The translations under genes were made by a program, and so were the position numbers. A stretch of 64,000 bases of DNA from Batillaria attramentaria (Eukaryota; Mollusca; Gastropoda; Batillariidae). The notes beneath the pieces were generated by a model. It ran no database searches and was not told the DNA's origin. It saw only the letters and a list, made by a program, of their open reading frames with translations. The DNA is taken from positions 301,001-365,000 of the forward strand of contig JACVVK020000289.1 in assembly GCA_018292915.2 (NCBI GenBank), given 5' to 3'. Each line of letters begins with the position of its first letter. Within the stretch, counting starts at the first letter, position 1. Shown here piece by piece: positions 11,001 through 21,598 of this stretch.

Positions 11001-11423
11001 CTGCTTCTGTTGCCTTGCAAGACGAACAAGCTAGAGCTAGCGTGGAGGAACGTGGAGGAACGTGTGGGAGAGGCTGACTACAAGATCAAGGTAGGAAACA
11101 AGGTGAAATTGTTTCATGCAAACTTACTCAAGAGGTATTATGAGAGAGAGTCAACTCTGGCTGCCGCACGGACGCTTCGGACGTGGGCCTTGGGGCCATT
11201 CTGCTGCAGGATCAAGGGTTTGGGTTGCAGCCTATCGCCTGCGCCAGCAAGAAGTTGCTGCCTGCCGAAAGGAATTACGCGACAGCGGAAAGGGAGTGTT
11301 TGGCCCTCGTGTGGGGAATCCAGAAGTTCAGTCCATATCTCTATGGGCGGCATTTCGTCATCCAGTGTGACCACCAACCGCTCCAACATCTCCAGGGGAT
11401 CAAGAACTCCAACGGTCGCTTGA
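8082..11423 (+). CDS. Gag-protease-integrase polyprotein of the LTR element
   Basis: A single 1113-codon frame. In order it shows: a basic N-terminus; an Arg/Glu-rich coiled coil (about residues 105-205, with an 18-residue internal repeat); a gag capsid-like domain (about 225-340); one CCHC zinc knuckle CYKCHKKGHVRKDC (about 430-444); an aspartic protease with DTGA (about 491); the integrase HHCC zinc finger (about 680-725); and a catalytic core with D (about 752), D (about 811) and E (about 847) in an exact DD35E spacing. Past the integrase C-terminus (about residue 1020) the frame runs into the RNase H region in the wrong frame and ends in meaningless residues. No YxDD reverse transcriptase occurs anywhere in the frame. 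Confidence 0.93.
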   Translation: MAFELRSGKRVGEEGKVPASLAVTTVSVVTRPYTTISQSPLVSLTAGAAGVKTSTPLLHQSTPRRHTETSSPVTTKTAEWCVQFRAVGESLGLAGAALAQFVLDSVRIEEGREVSRQEREAEREERRRKEERERQEREREREERRQKEEAERREREAERQQREAEREERRQKEEAERREREAEREERRQREEAERRERERLWEAWQVSANTSAANLSASAGSSDSYRVKLQPFTENDDIDAYLQHFERVATTHKWNRDVWAARLVPLLDGAARDTYLRLSPTDAGDYEKLKKALLGRFHRTAEYYRRQFREVRKESMETFEQFLDRLRTLLERWFQLTERDMTDVEEVLDVFLLEQLMATFTPELQQYVRDRWPKSAREAATIAHRHLEAKWASMPAKTKKSVLQNQSSVGEKGKENGKSKAPNGSKDIVCYKCHKKGHVRKDCKNNNVLQQVKSPPYPSSPPVLCSDCEKQTFQPVVPAKVNGFSVQALRDTGADVIAVSASRVKDSDRTGRFINMVLANTRHTDLYPTAFVDLESPFVQGRVEAVVIDDACHDVIIGNTATFVDGETAPVPVYARREFVSAVQTRAQARKEQEIEKPVPVVQTCGLDITPSELKELQAGDSTLAKARVAADRQLRISSGKNTITFQRSKGILKRVFVDQKGEHRQVCVPAALRKEVMRLAHDTPMGGHLGGKKTRERIWSEFYWPGMCADIRRYCQSCDRCQRITPRGRTPKVPSGQMPLVDQPFDRVAVDLVGPVSPSSERGNRFILVMVDYTTRYPEAVPLKRIDSETVAEALFEMWTRLGIPREVLTDRGTQFTSETMQEVHRLLAIKGKTTTPYHAQCNGLVERFNGTLKSMLAKLCQERPKTWDRFIPAVLFAYREVPQEATGFSPFELLFGRKVRGPMTILRELWTHETGQEETKTSSEYVLDLRNRIEETCAIARKSLEAEGVRQKKHFDKKAKFRTFQKGDRVLLLLPCKTNKLELAWRNVEERVGEADYKIKVGNKVKLFHANLLKRYYERESTLAAARTLRTWALGPFCCRIKGLGCSLSPAPARSCCLPKGITRQRKGSVWPSCGESRSSVHISMGGISSSSVTTNRSNISRGSRTPTVA

Positions 11424-11524
11424 TGAGGTGGGCCTTGCAGCTACAGCCCTATGTATACACGGTCCAAGCCATACCAGGTAAGGACAATGTCGGGGCGGAC
11501 TTTCTCAGTAGGCTTGATGAGTAA
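11140..11524 (+). pseudogene. RNase H domain remnant of the LTR element
   Basis: In a different frame from the polyprotein, the sequence shows the start of a Ty3-type RNase H (TDASDVGLGAILLQ) and its later motifs (ATAERECLALVWGIQKF, CDHQPL), ending at a TGA/TAA just before the polypurine tract. It is joined almost directly to the integrase C-terminus. This is what an internal deletion that removed the reverse transcriptase would leave. It has no start of its own and no obvious way to be translated in frame. Confidence 0.88.
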
Positions 11525-11574
11525 TTGAGGATCTGCTTGTTCCTTTTGTTGTGTGAAACTGATAGTTTCAACTT

Positions 11575-11585
11575 AAGGAGGGGGG
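11575..11585 (+). promoter_or_regulatory. Polypurine tract
   Basis: AAGGAGGGGGG lies three bases before the 3' LTR, the expected position of the plus-strand primer. Confidence 0.85.
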
Positions 11586-11588
11586 CTG

Positions 11589-11610
11589 TGTCACAAGCAG
11601 AATGATGGAC

Positions 11611-11690
<80 letters not shown>

Positions 11691-13105
11691 CGTGTGGGCG
11701 TGTACGTGCGTGCGTGCGTGCGTGTACGTGCGTGCGTGCGTGTATTGTAAGGGTGAGTTAATACCCTAGTTTACATTGTTAGGCTCAGTGTTAGACCGCG
11801 ATAGTCGTGACCGCTACTCGTGCACGCCATGACCGTGCTGCAGGGATTTCACGGACTAAACGTAAACGCACAGTTCAGATTTTTATTTCTGAGTTAGGGT
11901 TTTGGGGGCGATTTTGACACTTCATGCGAGGCGGTCGGTGGGGCTTCACCTGCGCTCTCACTATAGGAATTTGGTGACAGTTTGAGGCGAGCCTGGAAGT
12001 ACGGTTGCAAGTTTTGGTTACCTGCTCGTACTGAAGCGCATTTTGGATGTAGCTTCCCGCTGTGTGTGTTGTGGGCCGGCATTATCACGGGTTGTCTGGA
12101 CCTGCTTCTGACTGCATCTTCTGCAACGTTTTCATACCTATCCTTCGACCCCTTTACTGGCTGCCGTTTTGGGATGAGCCCCATCGCTTTAAGCGGCGGA
12201 CAGGAGCCAGCACTGCGGCGACTACATTTCGCTGGTGTCAGCGTCACGGGACGTAACCCTACGTGGCGCGCTGCTGCGGCGGTCTGGCCGCTCACTGATA
12301 TCCCTACTGGCACCTACTTCGTCCGATCCTCCATCGCTTCGTTGCCAGTCCGGCGTGCTGACGTCATTACCTACTTGGACTGGTTCTTCATCATCGCTTC
12401 GTTGCCAGTCCGGCGTGCTGACGCCATCATCTACTTCGTCTGATTCTTCATCATCGCTCCGTTGCCAGTCCGGCGTGCTGACGCCATTACCTACTCGGAC
12501 TGATTCTTCATCATCGCTTCGTTGCCAGTCCGGCGTGCTGACGTCATTACCTACTTGGACTGGTTCTTCACCATCGCTTCATCATCAGTCCGACACGTTA
12601 ACGCCATCACCTACTTCGTTTGATTCTTCATCATCACTTCGCCGTCGTCCCGACACGTCGACGCCACTGAGTGAGCCACTTGGCGAGACGCACAGGGGTG
12701 CCTGGTGACTACCGTGTCAACACGCTTCTTCTTTCTTCTCTATTCCTCCCCCCCCCCCCCCCCACATCGCTACAATAGCCTGACGCACTGTTTTTCATGC
12801 TTTGATTTCTTGACTTATACGTGCAACCATTGGTTGATTATTTGTTCATTCATCCGTTCATTCATCCGTCCTCCATCCGTCCTTCATCCGTCCTTCATCC
12901 GTGCATCATCTTTTCATTTAATCGTTTCGTTTATATATGTATATGTATTTATGCATGGTTGTGAGTGTGTGATGTCCCGTGTCTTGTAGTGAGAGTGTGA
13001 ATAAAAGTGTTGTGAACGTTTCTGAAGTGTTTTTGGGTGTTAGTGTAGGTAGTGCGGGTGCGTGCGGGAGGGGTTTTGTTCACAGCCCCCCTAAGGGGCG
13101 TGACA
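11589..13105 (+). repeat. 3' LTR
   Basis: It matches the 5' LTR in ends, 60-bp repeats, polyadenylation signal and intervening text. The open frames are identical in both LTRs, so few or no substitutions separate them. TATAC follows immediately (13106-13110). Confidence 0.93.
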
Positions 13106-13110
13106 TATAC

Positions 13111-13837
13111 CATCTGCGTTCTCACAGTACATTGTCAGTGTCACTGTTTTCGTTGATGTTTTTTTCTGTAGTCCTGTGGAAAATGCCACCCCCCACCCCA
13201 CAAAACAACAACAACAACAACAACACACGCACACACACAAACACATGGGGTGGGGTGGGGGTTGGGGGTGCTGAGGGGGGAAAAGTCGTCGGAAAGGTAG
13301 GAGGTAGAGAGGGCTTAGAGGGCATGACTAAGTGTGCAAGAAAAAATCTAACAGGCTAAGTTTACAATACTTACAAAAAACAAAACAAACAAACAACAAC
13401 AACAAAAAAACATTCCAGAATCCCAACCACAACAACAACAACAAATAAACCCCCAAAACAATCCGAACATGCAAGCATATATTTTTCAGTCGAGATATTT
13501 CAGGGGACTTTGAAATGCCCATCTGCCTGATACCGAGAGTGTGACTCAATCAGACAGGTTGCTTGTCGTGTGACAGATTACCTACTGATGAAAGATTACA
13601 AGTCAGGTTGTCACGTCAGACAACACACGGGAAATTCACGGGAAAATGACGCGACGCACATTTATTTTAAGTCACTACGACTTCAAATAATCGACTAAAT
13701 AAGCGTAAGGATTTTTAATAACCACTTACGTTGACGCGATAGGAACGGTTTGAAATCAGACAAAAGGTAACGCGTGCCTCAAACGTTACTGATTTATTTA
13801 TTTCTTTTTGTTTTGACCATGCAACCTCAACCTCTCT

Positions 13838-13924
<87 letters not shown>

Positions 13925-14574
13925 CGCGTGTGTGTCTGAAATTCGATAATTGCAATGACTGTTTTCTGGGCTATTTCTCTGGACCAAAGTGGTTACGACA
14001 CGTACAGTCATGAATATTCAAAATGGAAAGCACAGTCATTATCATAAGGAGGGTGACTCTCAAACAGCACCGTTGCCTCTTCCGTAACCACATTTCCTCA
14101 TTAACCACGATTACCAGTTCATCGGTTAGCGATCTCCCTTACGCCAAACACTATTGTTGTTTGTTATTACACGGGGGACGGGGGGGGGGGAGGGGGGGGG
14201 GGTAATCAAAATGAACGACCTATTCCCGTTGCTATGCAGACGACGGTTGCTCTCATTTAAAGCCGTTGTTTTAAAACATGAGCAGACACACAGCGTTAGA
14301 TCGTAGTAATGTATGACACGTAGTACATGTCAGTTTCTGGTGGGTAAACGACCCCGACAACTGAAAATCCAAAGCGTTTTTGTCGGGTGTATTAAAGCGT
14401 TTTGGGAATTGGGAAAAAAATAAAACGGGATGATCTGTCGTGGGAACCCGCTCATTGATTGGAGCGGTATATAGCAGTAGCACCCGAACAACACCCGTTC
14501 AATTTGTTTCACTCCCGTGTATTAGCTGTCACCTGATCAGCAGCATAGAGAGAGAGAGAGGGGGGGGTGGCGGG
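13111..14574. other. Remaining GTPase intron 1, simple repeats
   Basis: No gene seen. It holds CAA-rich tracts (13200-13445), a long TG tract (about 13842-13926) and a G-rich run (14174-14202). Confidence 0.7.
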
Positions 14575-14739
14575 GGGGGGGTGTATGGGGGTTTAACGTC
14601 CTTTTCCACCACATACGGCCGATATCAAAGACGGGGCAACGATGAAAAAGCCAGCACAAATATTTGGCCCCAACCGGGATCGAACTCACGACCCGAGCAT
14701 TAGAAAGTCCAACGCTCTACCATTCGACCACCCCGGCTC

Positions 14740-14740
<1 letters not shown>
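14575..14740 (-). mobile_element. tRNA-derived SINE family B
   Basis: On the minus strand it has the family head (GGTAGAGCGTTGGACTTTC, B-box-like region degraded to GTTCGATCC) and body (GGGGCCAAATATTTGTGCTGG). It lies between a G/GA-rich tract and a (GA)n tract (14742-14797), just upstream of exon 2. Confidence 0.8.
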
Positions 14741-14803
<63 letters not shown>

Positions 14804-14850
14804 CGTCGAAGTCAAGCGGATAAGCCAACTTGTTCTGTGTGTTTTTGCAG

Positions 14851-14962
14851 GCCAGGAGAGGTACCGAAGTCTAACCGCCTCCTACTATCGGGGAGCTCAG
14901 GCCTGTATCATTGTGTTTGACGTCCACAACCAAGCGTCATTCGACAACGCCAGGAAACTGTG
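14851..14962 (+). CDS. Rab-like small GTPase, exon 2
   Basis: The exon starts after TTTTTGCAG and ends at TG|GTAAGT, entering in phase 1 and leaving in phase 2. It completes the switch II motif (WDTAG joined to QERYRSL) and encodes the following beta strand and helix ([20 protein letters not shown]), typical Rab-family text. A 3' splice site behind a (GA)n tract and SINE is crowded but intact. Confidence 0.9.
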
Positions 14963-15104
14963 GTAAGTGCGCGGGAGAGATATGATGATGATGATGATGA
15001 TGATGATACTTTTTTTTTTTTGGGGGGGGGGGGAGTTCTGGCAGGGGCATTCGTCGCGACTTGCCGTAGCTATCTATCAAAATTAAAAAGATTTCAAGAT
15101 TTCA

Positions 15105-15138
<34 letters not shown>

Positions 15139-15252
15139 AGAGACTCTCCATGAGTCGACGCCATTCGTGAAATACGTGTGCAAATACCTGACCAGACTGA
15201 TAGTTCTATTGGGTACTTCGGTTCCGTCTAAGATTAGGCATTCCAAAACCGT

Positions 15253-15338
<86 letters not shown>

Positions 15339-15424
15339 TAGGTTACGTTTTCAGTTTCTACCACCACCACTATCTCCCTTCCCCTCCTCTATTTTCTCAC
15401 TACGTTTTGTTCTGCAAACAACAG
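14963..15424. repeat. GTPase intron 2 with simple repeats
   Basis: A (GAT)n tract (14980-15007), a short (GA)n tract (15104-15131), a long (GA)n followed by (GACA)n (15256-15337), and a pyrimidine-rich 3' splice region make up most of the intron. Confidence 0.9.
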
Positions 15425-15746
15425 GCTGGAATCGATTCGCGAGTACAGCGACCCTGACAGCCTGGTGCCAGTACTGGTGGGCACGTATAGGAACGGCGAC
15501 CGCGCCCTTCGCCAGGTGACAAAACAGAGGGCGCAGAAGATGGCCTCCGAATACCAGCTGCCCTACTTCGAGGTGGACTGCCACCAGGACCCCAAGGAAC
15601 TGGAGTTTGTCATGGACAACCTGGTGACCCTTGTCATGTCCAAGGCGTCACAGAACGAAGACTTCTCCAGGTCCATAAAGCCACAGAGAAGCAGGCTCGC
15701 GCCGCAGAAGAAAGAGTACAAGTGCCGCGGGTGCTGCCCGTTTTGA
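15425..15746 (+). CDS. Rab-like small GTPase, exon 3 and stop
   Basis: The exon starts after AACAACAG and encodes the last 106 residues or so. Where Rab proteins have the guanine-specificity motif NKxD, this one reads VLVGTYRNGD. Where they have the SAK-type G5 motif, it reads FEVDCHQD. The end KCRGCCPF offers cysteines for prenylation, formally a CxxF tail. The P-loop and switch II in exons 1 and 2 look normal, so nucleotide binding may be kept with altered specificity or affinity. Loss of NKxD makes this either an atypical GTPase or a decaying one. The intact frame and splice sites argue for the former. Confidence 0.88.
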
Positions 15747-17540
15747 GTGGCCAACGGCGCCACGTCTTACACTGGACACTTTCACACGTGCAGGTTTTGA
15801 AGGCGCTCAGTGCAAGGTGACTGTTCAAACACTGCTGTGCTCGTGACTGCGCCTGTACACGCTCGAAACAGCCCACCTTACTTGAAGTACGGGTCTAAAT
15901 GCAACACGATAACATTAATTTTGCTGACTGTCCGTCGAGTGGTCCTGAAGCTGTTCCAGTGACTTCGGTTACCATGCTGCGTTAGCGTTTCCACTGAGCC
16001 TAGAGAACGGCGGGTAACCTCCGCCTGATTTCTACGGGACAGAATGGTGCCGGGTGCGAGCGGTTCTTATCAGATCTCTGCAAGAATGTCTGCTCACCAG
16101 CCTCGGCGTTCGAACTTCTCATCATGTTAAAATCCCCCGGCTTTTCTTTCTGAACCGGGCTCTGCAAGTCAGCTGTGAAGGAGTGCTCAGGACCTGTGAT
16201 CGGTCAGGCTGTACAGAGAGGACGCCAAGCCCAAAAAGGAGGGAAGAAAAAGTATCGAACTGCCTCAGTGGTACCTCGAGCCCGGACCATACCAGTGAAA
16301 GTGAATGACGTGTGATGTGACGCCTACCCCTCCTCCCACTCTCCGAAGCACCACCTTCCACCCACTCTGCGGTTCTTCCATACCCTGTTTCAGCTTCTAC
16401 CAGCTACCAGCATTCCCAAGCGAGACTTTAGACATGCGTGCGCTTAAAGTCTCAGTACATACGACAGGCATGAAACAGTGTGTGAGGAAAAAAAAAATCA
16501 TCGAATGCGATTACTCCGTGCATCAGAATCAGTCACTGGGGTCATATCTGAGGACCGTTGAGGTGACTCTGGCCGGCGTATCATTATGTTGTTCTAGAAG
16601 TGTACCGTGCACTCAGCAGATGACGTTATTTGATTGTGGAGTGAAGACCAGCTTGACGGCACGCTTTGTCAAGTTCCAGCCTGTTCAGGAATGGACCGCT
16701 GGCTCAAGGAAAGTTGTATTTCCCTAATACCAGAAGCCCCAAAGTCACGAAAACGGTCGCAATAGCCAAATGAAACATTCTTCTATCTGGCAAACAGCCT
16801 AAGAGCTTCGAAAGCGGCAGTTTTCCATTTCACCGGCGTTACGAACATAGAGGCGTGAAGTGGTCTGATGCTGAGCACCACCTAAAAAGCTCAGTTGGTT
16901 TTGGGCCTACAAAATCTTGACGGGATGGCTTTTGAAGTATGTCTCAGATTAAGATGCTTGCCGCGGCGACTCTTGTCTCTGAAACGTCTGGCTCAAAAGG
17001 ACCTTCAGCATGCAGCTTGCATGCTGTACATGACAATACTTTCCGGACGGGTGACACCTCTAGAGGTAAACGCAGCCTCCCTATGTTGACGGGTAACCAC
17101 GTCGTCACAGGCAGTAAGAAAAACAACATCCTTCTTTCACTACAGGAAAAAAGCTAAATCATGCACTAAGTGTCTGGACACTGCGCGCGCCGGCACAGTA
17201 GTAAGTTAGCGTTGCGGGTGCTCTTGTCGCAAATGATGCACTAGTTTGTTTTTAATCGCACACATGGAATCAGTTTCTCTGTGCATCAGTAAGATCAAAA
17301 CACCGGCCACACCCTGCAGTGTTACATTTAACTTGTATGCGAGAAAGGCCCGGTGTGTGTGTGTGCCCGGGAAGGGGGGGGGGGGGGTAGAGAGTGCTGA
17401 TGTTACCGAGTGAAAACTTGCTTGTGCTTGTTCCAAAAGACACGTGTGACTGAAAGGTAGAGATGAGCCGTACTCCCAGCCTATGCCAAGTTTTATTGTG
17501 TTCGACTAGATCGGCTGTCTCGCATACAATGCACGGCTGA
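15747..17540 (+). other. GTPase 3' flank, nothing further recognised
   Basis: The start is probably the 3' UTR. I find no clear AATAAA close to the stop and no other coding similarity. Short open frames here are not supported by any motif. Confidence 0.4.
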
Positions 17541-17550
17541 CATACAAACA

Positions 17551-17605
<55 letters not shown>

Positions 17606-17821
17606 GTACTGTTCGTTTTAGACTGTGCCCATCATTAACGACTATTTGCGTGCTAGTTCAGCTGTGTCACATACAAATTACATCGCAGTAAAAATGCTGC
17701 AAATCACAGCAAGGTGTAAAAAATTATTTGTTAAAACACCACCACACCCTGCCTATCCATCCTTCCATCCTACCACACCTATCCCCCCGCCCCCCCCCCC
17801 TTACTATATAAATAAACTTTG

Positions 17822-17895
<74 letters not shown>
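17541..17895. repeat. (TG)n and (GA)n microsatellites
   Basis: TG tract at about 17552-17601 and GA tract at about 17824-17894, with unremarkable sequence between them. Confidence 0.9.
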
Positions 17896-17900
<5 letters not shown>

Positions 17901-19625
17901 TGTAGGTGACAGCACGTTGAACAGGCAGTTCTGGGGACTGTGCCTCAAGGAGTTGCTTTTGACATGTATCGCTTGTGACTGGCCACTAACACCAGTTCAT
18001 GACAAGAGATTATCTTGCCATCTTCGGATTCATATATATTTCGGATACGTGATAAAAAGGTTTCAATTAACTAATTTGGAACAAAAAAATGATATTACAT
18101 TCTCTTACAATTTATTCATTCGTACATTCATGCGACGGACAAACGATGAGACAACACAATAAGTAATGGGTCGATGGGTAAATATTAACTACTACTCAAA
18201 TTCAAACTGTCTACTCGGGTAGATTATTTCTGGCTTGTGGAATTAGAAGGATGCTCTTGAATTCTTGCGTAAAGTCAGTAGGTGGAGATGATTTGCTGGC
18301 GTACGATGTCCATGAATTGAATCAGTAAGTAGAACAAGGAATCGTTAGTCGGTTGTTGCGGTTCAACATGATGAAATTCACATAATGTAGTAGATACACG
18401 TGGTAGTTCGAAGTAGAAATTGATGAATCGGATGAATACGCAGGACCAAACAAAAGGACGTAGGAGGAATCGAAAAATAACGAAGGAGAAGAAGAAAAAA
18501 CAAGGAGGATCTGGAACACACAACACGTAGGACTACTTTCAATCAACTAATCGCAAATAAAATTCCTACATATACACTTCACATCCTTGCTTCACAACAG
18601 TCTTCAACCTTCATGCAGACAAACTTGTCGTCTCCAAATGGAGATTCATAAATATAGAGATAATTTTGGATCCGCTAGATAGATTTGTGCTGCTATTTGT
18701 TCTATCAAAGAACGGAAAGTGCTCTATAGTATTTTCAACAAATAACTTATGAAAACATGAATTTACATACGCAAATCATCCGTGGAAAATAGAGTCTCCA
18801 GTAGATGCGCCCATGTTTTTTGGCCTTCTGAGAACGTTTTTTTTTAACAGTTTGGACTACTTCCAAATGACTGTATCCTTACAGTGGAGAATAGAGTTCT
18901 CCGACAATTGCTTAAAAAATCTTGAAGGTATAGTGTTACGTATTTAAATGATTACTGTTCTTCCAGTCTTAATAAACAAATTCACCTTTCAATCGTTCTT
19001 TCTATTCCAACAAAACACACTAATACACAATTTATCTGCGGACTTAGAAAAATCAGTAGTACACAAAACTAAACATTCCAAAGTGACGTGTTCGAAAAAT
19101 GACGACTATATATGACGCGCTGACGTCTCGGAATATGACGTCAGGCATTCTATAGTTCTAGATGAAAGAGAAACTTGAACCATTCACATCGCTTATTTAT
19201 TTGAATTTTATTTGCCTTCTTTAAAACTTATCTCCCTATACTGCTACTTTACGTTTTATGAAAATTTAGGTTGCTTCATCCAGTATCCAGCGCGTTGCTG
19301 TCATGCAGTGCATCCTACCTTCCTTATTTAAAATAATCAGTTGTATTGCTCGTGTTACTGTTTCATGTACATGTAAATATACAAGAAGTTCATGGTTTGA
19401 CTGACACTTACTGATCACTGGTAATAATTATGCTAATGATCTGTTGTACGTCATACATTATGTCAAATTCATCATAAATGTACATTTACAAGTATGGTAA
19501 AACTTAAAGGAGGGCAAATGATGTCTATGTATGTTAATGTAACTGCAAGTTAAAATATGTATTTAATGATGTAATCATGTAGGGTCTCATTAAAGTACCG
19601 TTGGTACTGTGAAGAATCCATCCTA
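17896..19625. other. AT-rich intergenic DNA, nothing recognised
   Basis: I looked here on the minus strand for the missing 3' exons of the DJ-1/PfpI gene, in particular an ICHG-type cysteine motif, and did not see them. No repeat family or RNA was recognised. Confidence 0.4.
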
Positions 19626-20051
19626 CAGCCTTCACAATAAGTTAAGGACCACTTTGCAAATATCATTCAACTTTTGTCGTGGTGGCATGCTGGTGTAGTG
19701 CTGAACATCGCTGAAACGGCGGCTTATGTAGGCAAACAAATGAGCACAGTTCATAACCAGGGATGCATTCTTTGACCTGCATCTCATTTTTGCCGTGCAG
19801 AAAGCCCCAGGTATCGCTCACTGAACACCGAAACTCGGTCTAGTTTTGCCGAAATTGCAGATTTTCAAACGCGCAAAGCATGCTGTGTGACGCGCACCGT
19901 GCCATCCACACAGTGGTCACTATGTTCACTAATTACCCCTTAACCTTGCTACCAAATTTTATGGGAAAAATCTTATTCGTTTATTTTTTTTCTGATTTAT
20001 TGAAACTGTCACCCATTATGTTGACTGGTCCTTAACTTTTTGTGAAGACTG
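19626..20051 (-). mobile_element. Tc1/mariner-type MITE, copy 1
   Basis: A 426-bp element flanked by TA on both sides (19624-19625 and 20052-20053). Its ends CAGCCTTCACAATAAG and, inverted, CAGTCTTCACAAAAAG continue into TTAAGGACC, giving inverted repeats of about 25 bp. It is the reverse complement of the copy at 23697-24119 along its whole length. On the minus strand it retains what looks like the start of a transposase (MPPRQKLNDICK) that runs at once into the terminal repeat, so it seems to derive from a larger Tc1-like element by internal deletion. Confidence 0.88.
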
Positions 20052-20226
20052 TATATTTCATTTTTATCAAACGCAACAACTTTATTCATTCCCACATGTG
20101 CACAAATCTTAAAATACAAACCTACATATTTCTGTTGTAAAACATCTGTCACCACATGTTTATCTATCAAGTCCAATTTCTGATTTTACAAATCTGTTAC
20201 AGCTTGCGGAAAATGTTCTACCTTAT

Positions 20227-20425
20227 TCGAAATAAATGCAATTCTAAATTTTGAAACTGGGGTGGCCCTTCGCCCAACGTAACTGTAACATGTTCATGCT
20301 TTGTCCTCTGTGTCAGAGAATGCGTGTGATTCAAGTATGCACGCGTGCCGGGTCTAGTTTGTGGTGCTCTGAGCCAAGAAACTGAGTAAGCACATAATAC
20401 AATCATTATTATTATTATTATTATC
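20227..20425 (+). repeat. SINE family A, 3' tail fragment
   Basis: It begins with AAATAAATGCAATTCTAAAT and ends in (ATT)n, as do the copies at 22615-22760 and 25340-25546. The tRNA-like head is absent (5' truncation). Confidence 0.75.
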
Positions 20426-20559
20426 TCAAATGTTTTTTTTAGATTTTACCTACCTTAATACCAAGACTTTAACTCATAGAAATCTGTTTTTTTAATTCAT
20501 AGAAATCTCTAATTTAATTGTAGTTTGTTTTTTATGATGTGTATCATTGTCTTTGTCCA

Positions 20560-20760
20560 CCACACCCAAATTTCCCTCTGGGATAATAAAGATGTATTGT
20601 ATTGTATTATTATTACTATCAAATTATTACTATGTCAAATGCGTGGACAGCACTCTAGACAAGTGCAAAAATAAACTAATAATGATAATAATAATAATAA
20701 TATTTATAGGGCGCCTATCCCCGGGGAACGTGCTCTAGGTGCCTTACAATCTAAAACCGA
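20560..20760. repeat. Two LINE 3'-end scraps
   Basis: 20560-20620 reads like a CR1-type LINE tail on the plus strand (CTCTGGGATAATAAAG, then a short ATTGT repeat). 20680-20760 is the reversed tail of another LINE: an (AAT)n tract followed by GGGCGCCTATCC and CTCTAGGTGCCTTACAA, the same design as the LINE tail at 38147-38215. Confidence 0.55.
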
Positions 20761-21190
20761 AGTTTAAAAAACTTAAAAAACAACACATTCACTCAATCAT
20801 GATGAACTGTGGTGTGCATTTTACTGTTGTATTTCAAAACTGTGGCAGCTGCTTGTTTTTAAAAACCGCACACATGTAAGCAATCTGCTAGATTATGTGC
20901 AGGTGCTTCTTTTTTTTTTTCAACTCTTTACATAAACACAAGTTGTAGAAGACAGTTGACTAGGTCACTTTTGTACAATCAGGCATTTTTTTTTTCTCTC
21001 AAAAGGTGGCAGGTAAACACACATATGAACCATGCACACCTCCATCCCACTCTCCTTCGTCACCATCATCATCCCAACCCTACCCCCAGCCCCCCTCCCC
21101 TACCTTCCCCTATCATGGAATCACCACTGCTGTGAGATCTCAGCACTTTACAACATTATACCCCCCCCCCCCCCAACACAACACAACACA

Positions 21191-21261
<71 letters not shown>

Positions 21262-21495
21262 AAAGAAAAAAAAGAAAAGAAAAAATAAGCAAAGAAAAAG
21301 AATGTGAATAACATACACCGAAGTTATGCAAACTTGGCTGGAGGTTGTGGGAATGCAGACTCAGCTGATTAAAGTCAATGAGGACCATGTACGTTTTCAG
21401 GCGTGTTTAAGGAGGTTGTAGTGATACTGCACCTTAAGTACACAGCTTTTGGCACAACTTATCAGTTTATGGTGATGAACCTGCCAGAGACTTAC
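20761..21495. other. Non-coding flank with (CA)n tract
   Basis: No coding similarity. A CA tract occupies about 21190-21257. This is where the intron after DJ-1/PfpI exon 3 begins on the minus strand. Confidence 0.6.
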
Positions 21496-21592
21496 CCAGC
21501 TGGTATACCCCTGTCACCAAGTCAAGAAACCGTTTGTCTCGTCTCCAGTAGTCAGGGGCCCACCCGCCTGGGATAATGAGAGCACTCAGATC
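21496..21592 (-). CDS. DJ-1/PfpI-family protein, exon 3
   Basis: On the minus strand the exon lies between TTTTCAG and a GTAAGT donor. It encodes DLSALIIPGGWAPDYWRRD and a following helix (32 codons plus one base). The segment ALIIPGGWAPDY is the well-known strand-turn before the nucleophile elbow in DJ-1/PfpI proteins. The next exon should carry the catalytic cysteine (CHG motif), and I cannot find it in this window between here and the GTPase gene. Either the exon is too diverged or short for me to see, or the gene is truncated. Confidence 0.82.
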
Positions 21593-21598
21593 CTGAAA

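Larger units (their letters stand above)
6160..13105 (+). mobile_element. Ty3-type (Gmr1-like) LTR retrotransposon, RT-deleted
   Basis: A complete proviral-style insertion inside GTPase intron 1 and in the same orientation. It has 1.51-kb LTRs starting TGTCAC and ending GTGACA, a tRNA-type primer site, a gag-protease-integrase ORF, an RNase H remnant and a polypurine tract. It is flanked by the 5-bp duplication TATAC (6155-6159 and 13106-13110). The domain order gag, PR, INT, RNase H places integrase before RNase H, as described for Gmr1-like elements, but no reverse transcriptase remains between them. The copy could therefore move only with enzymes supplied by a relative. Confidence 0.92.
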
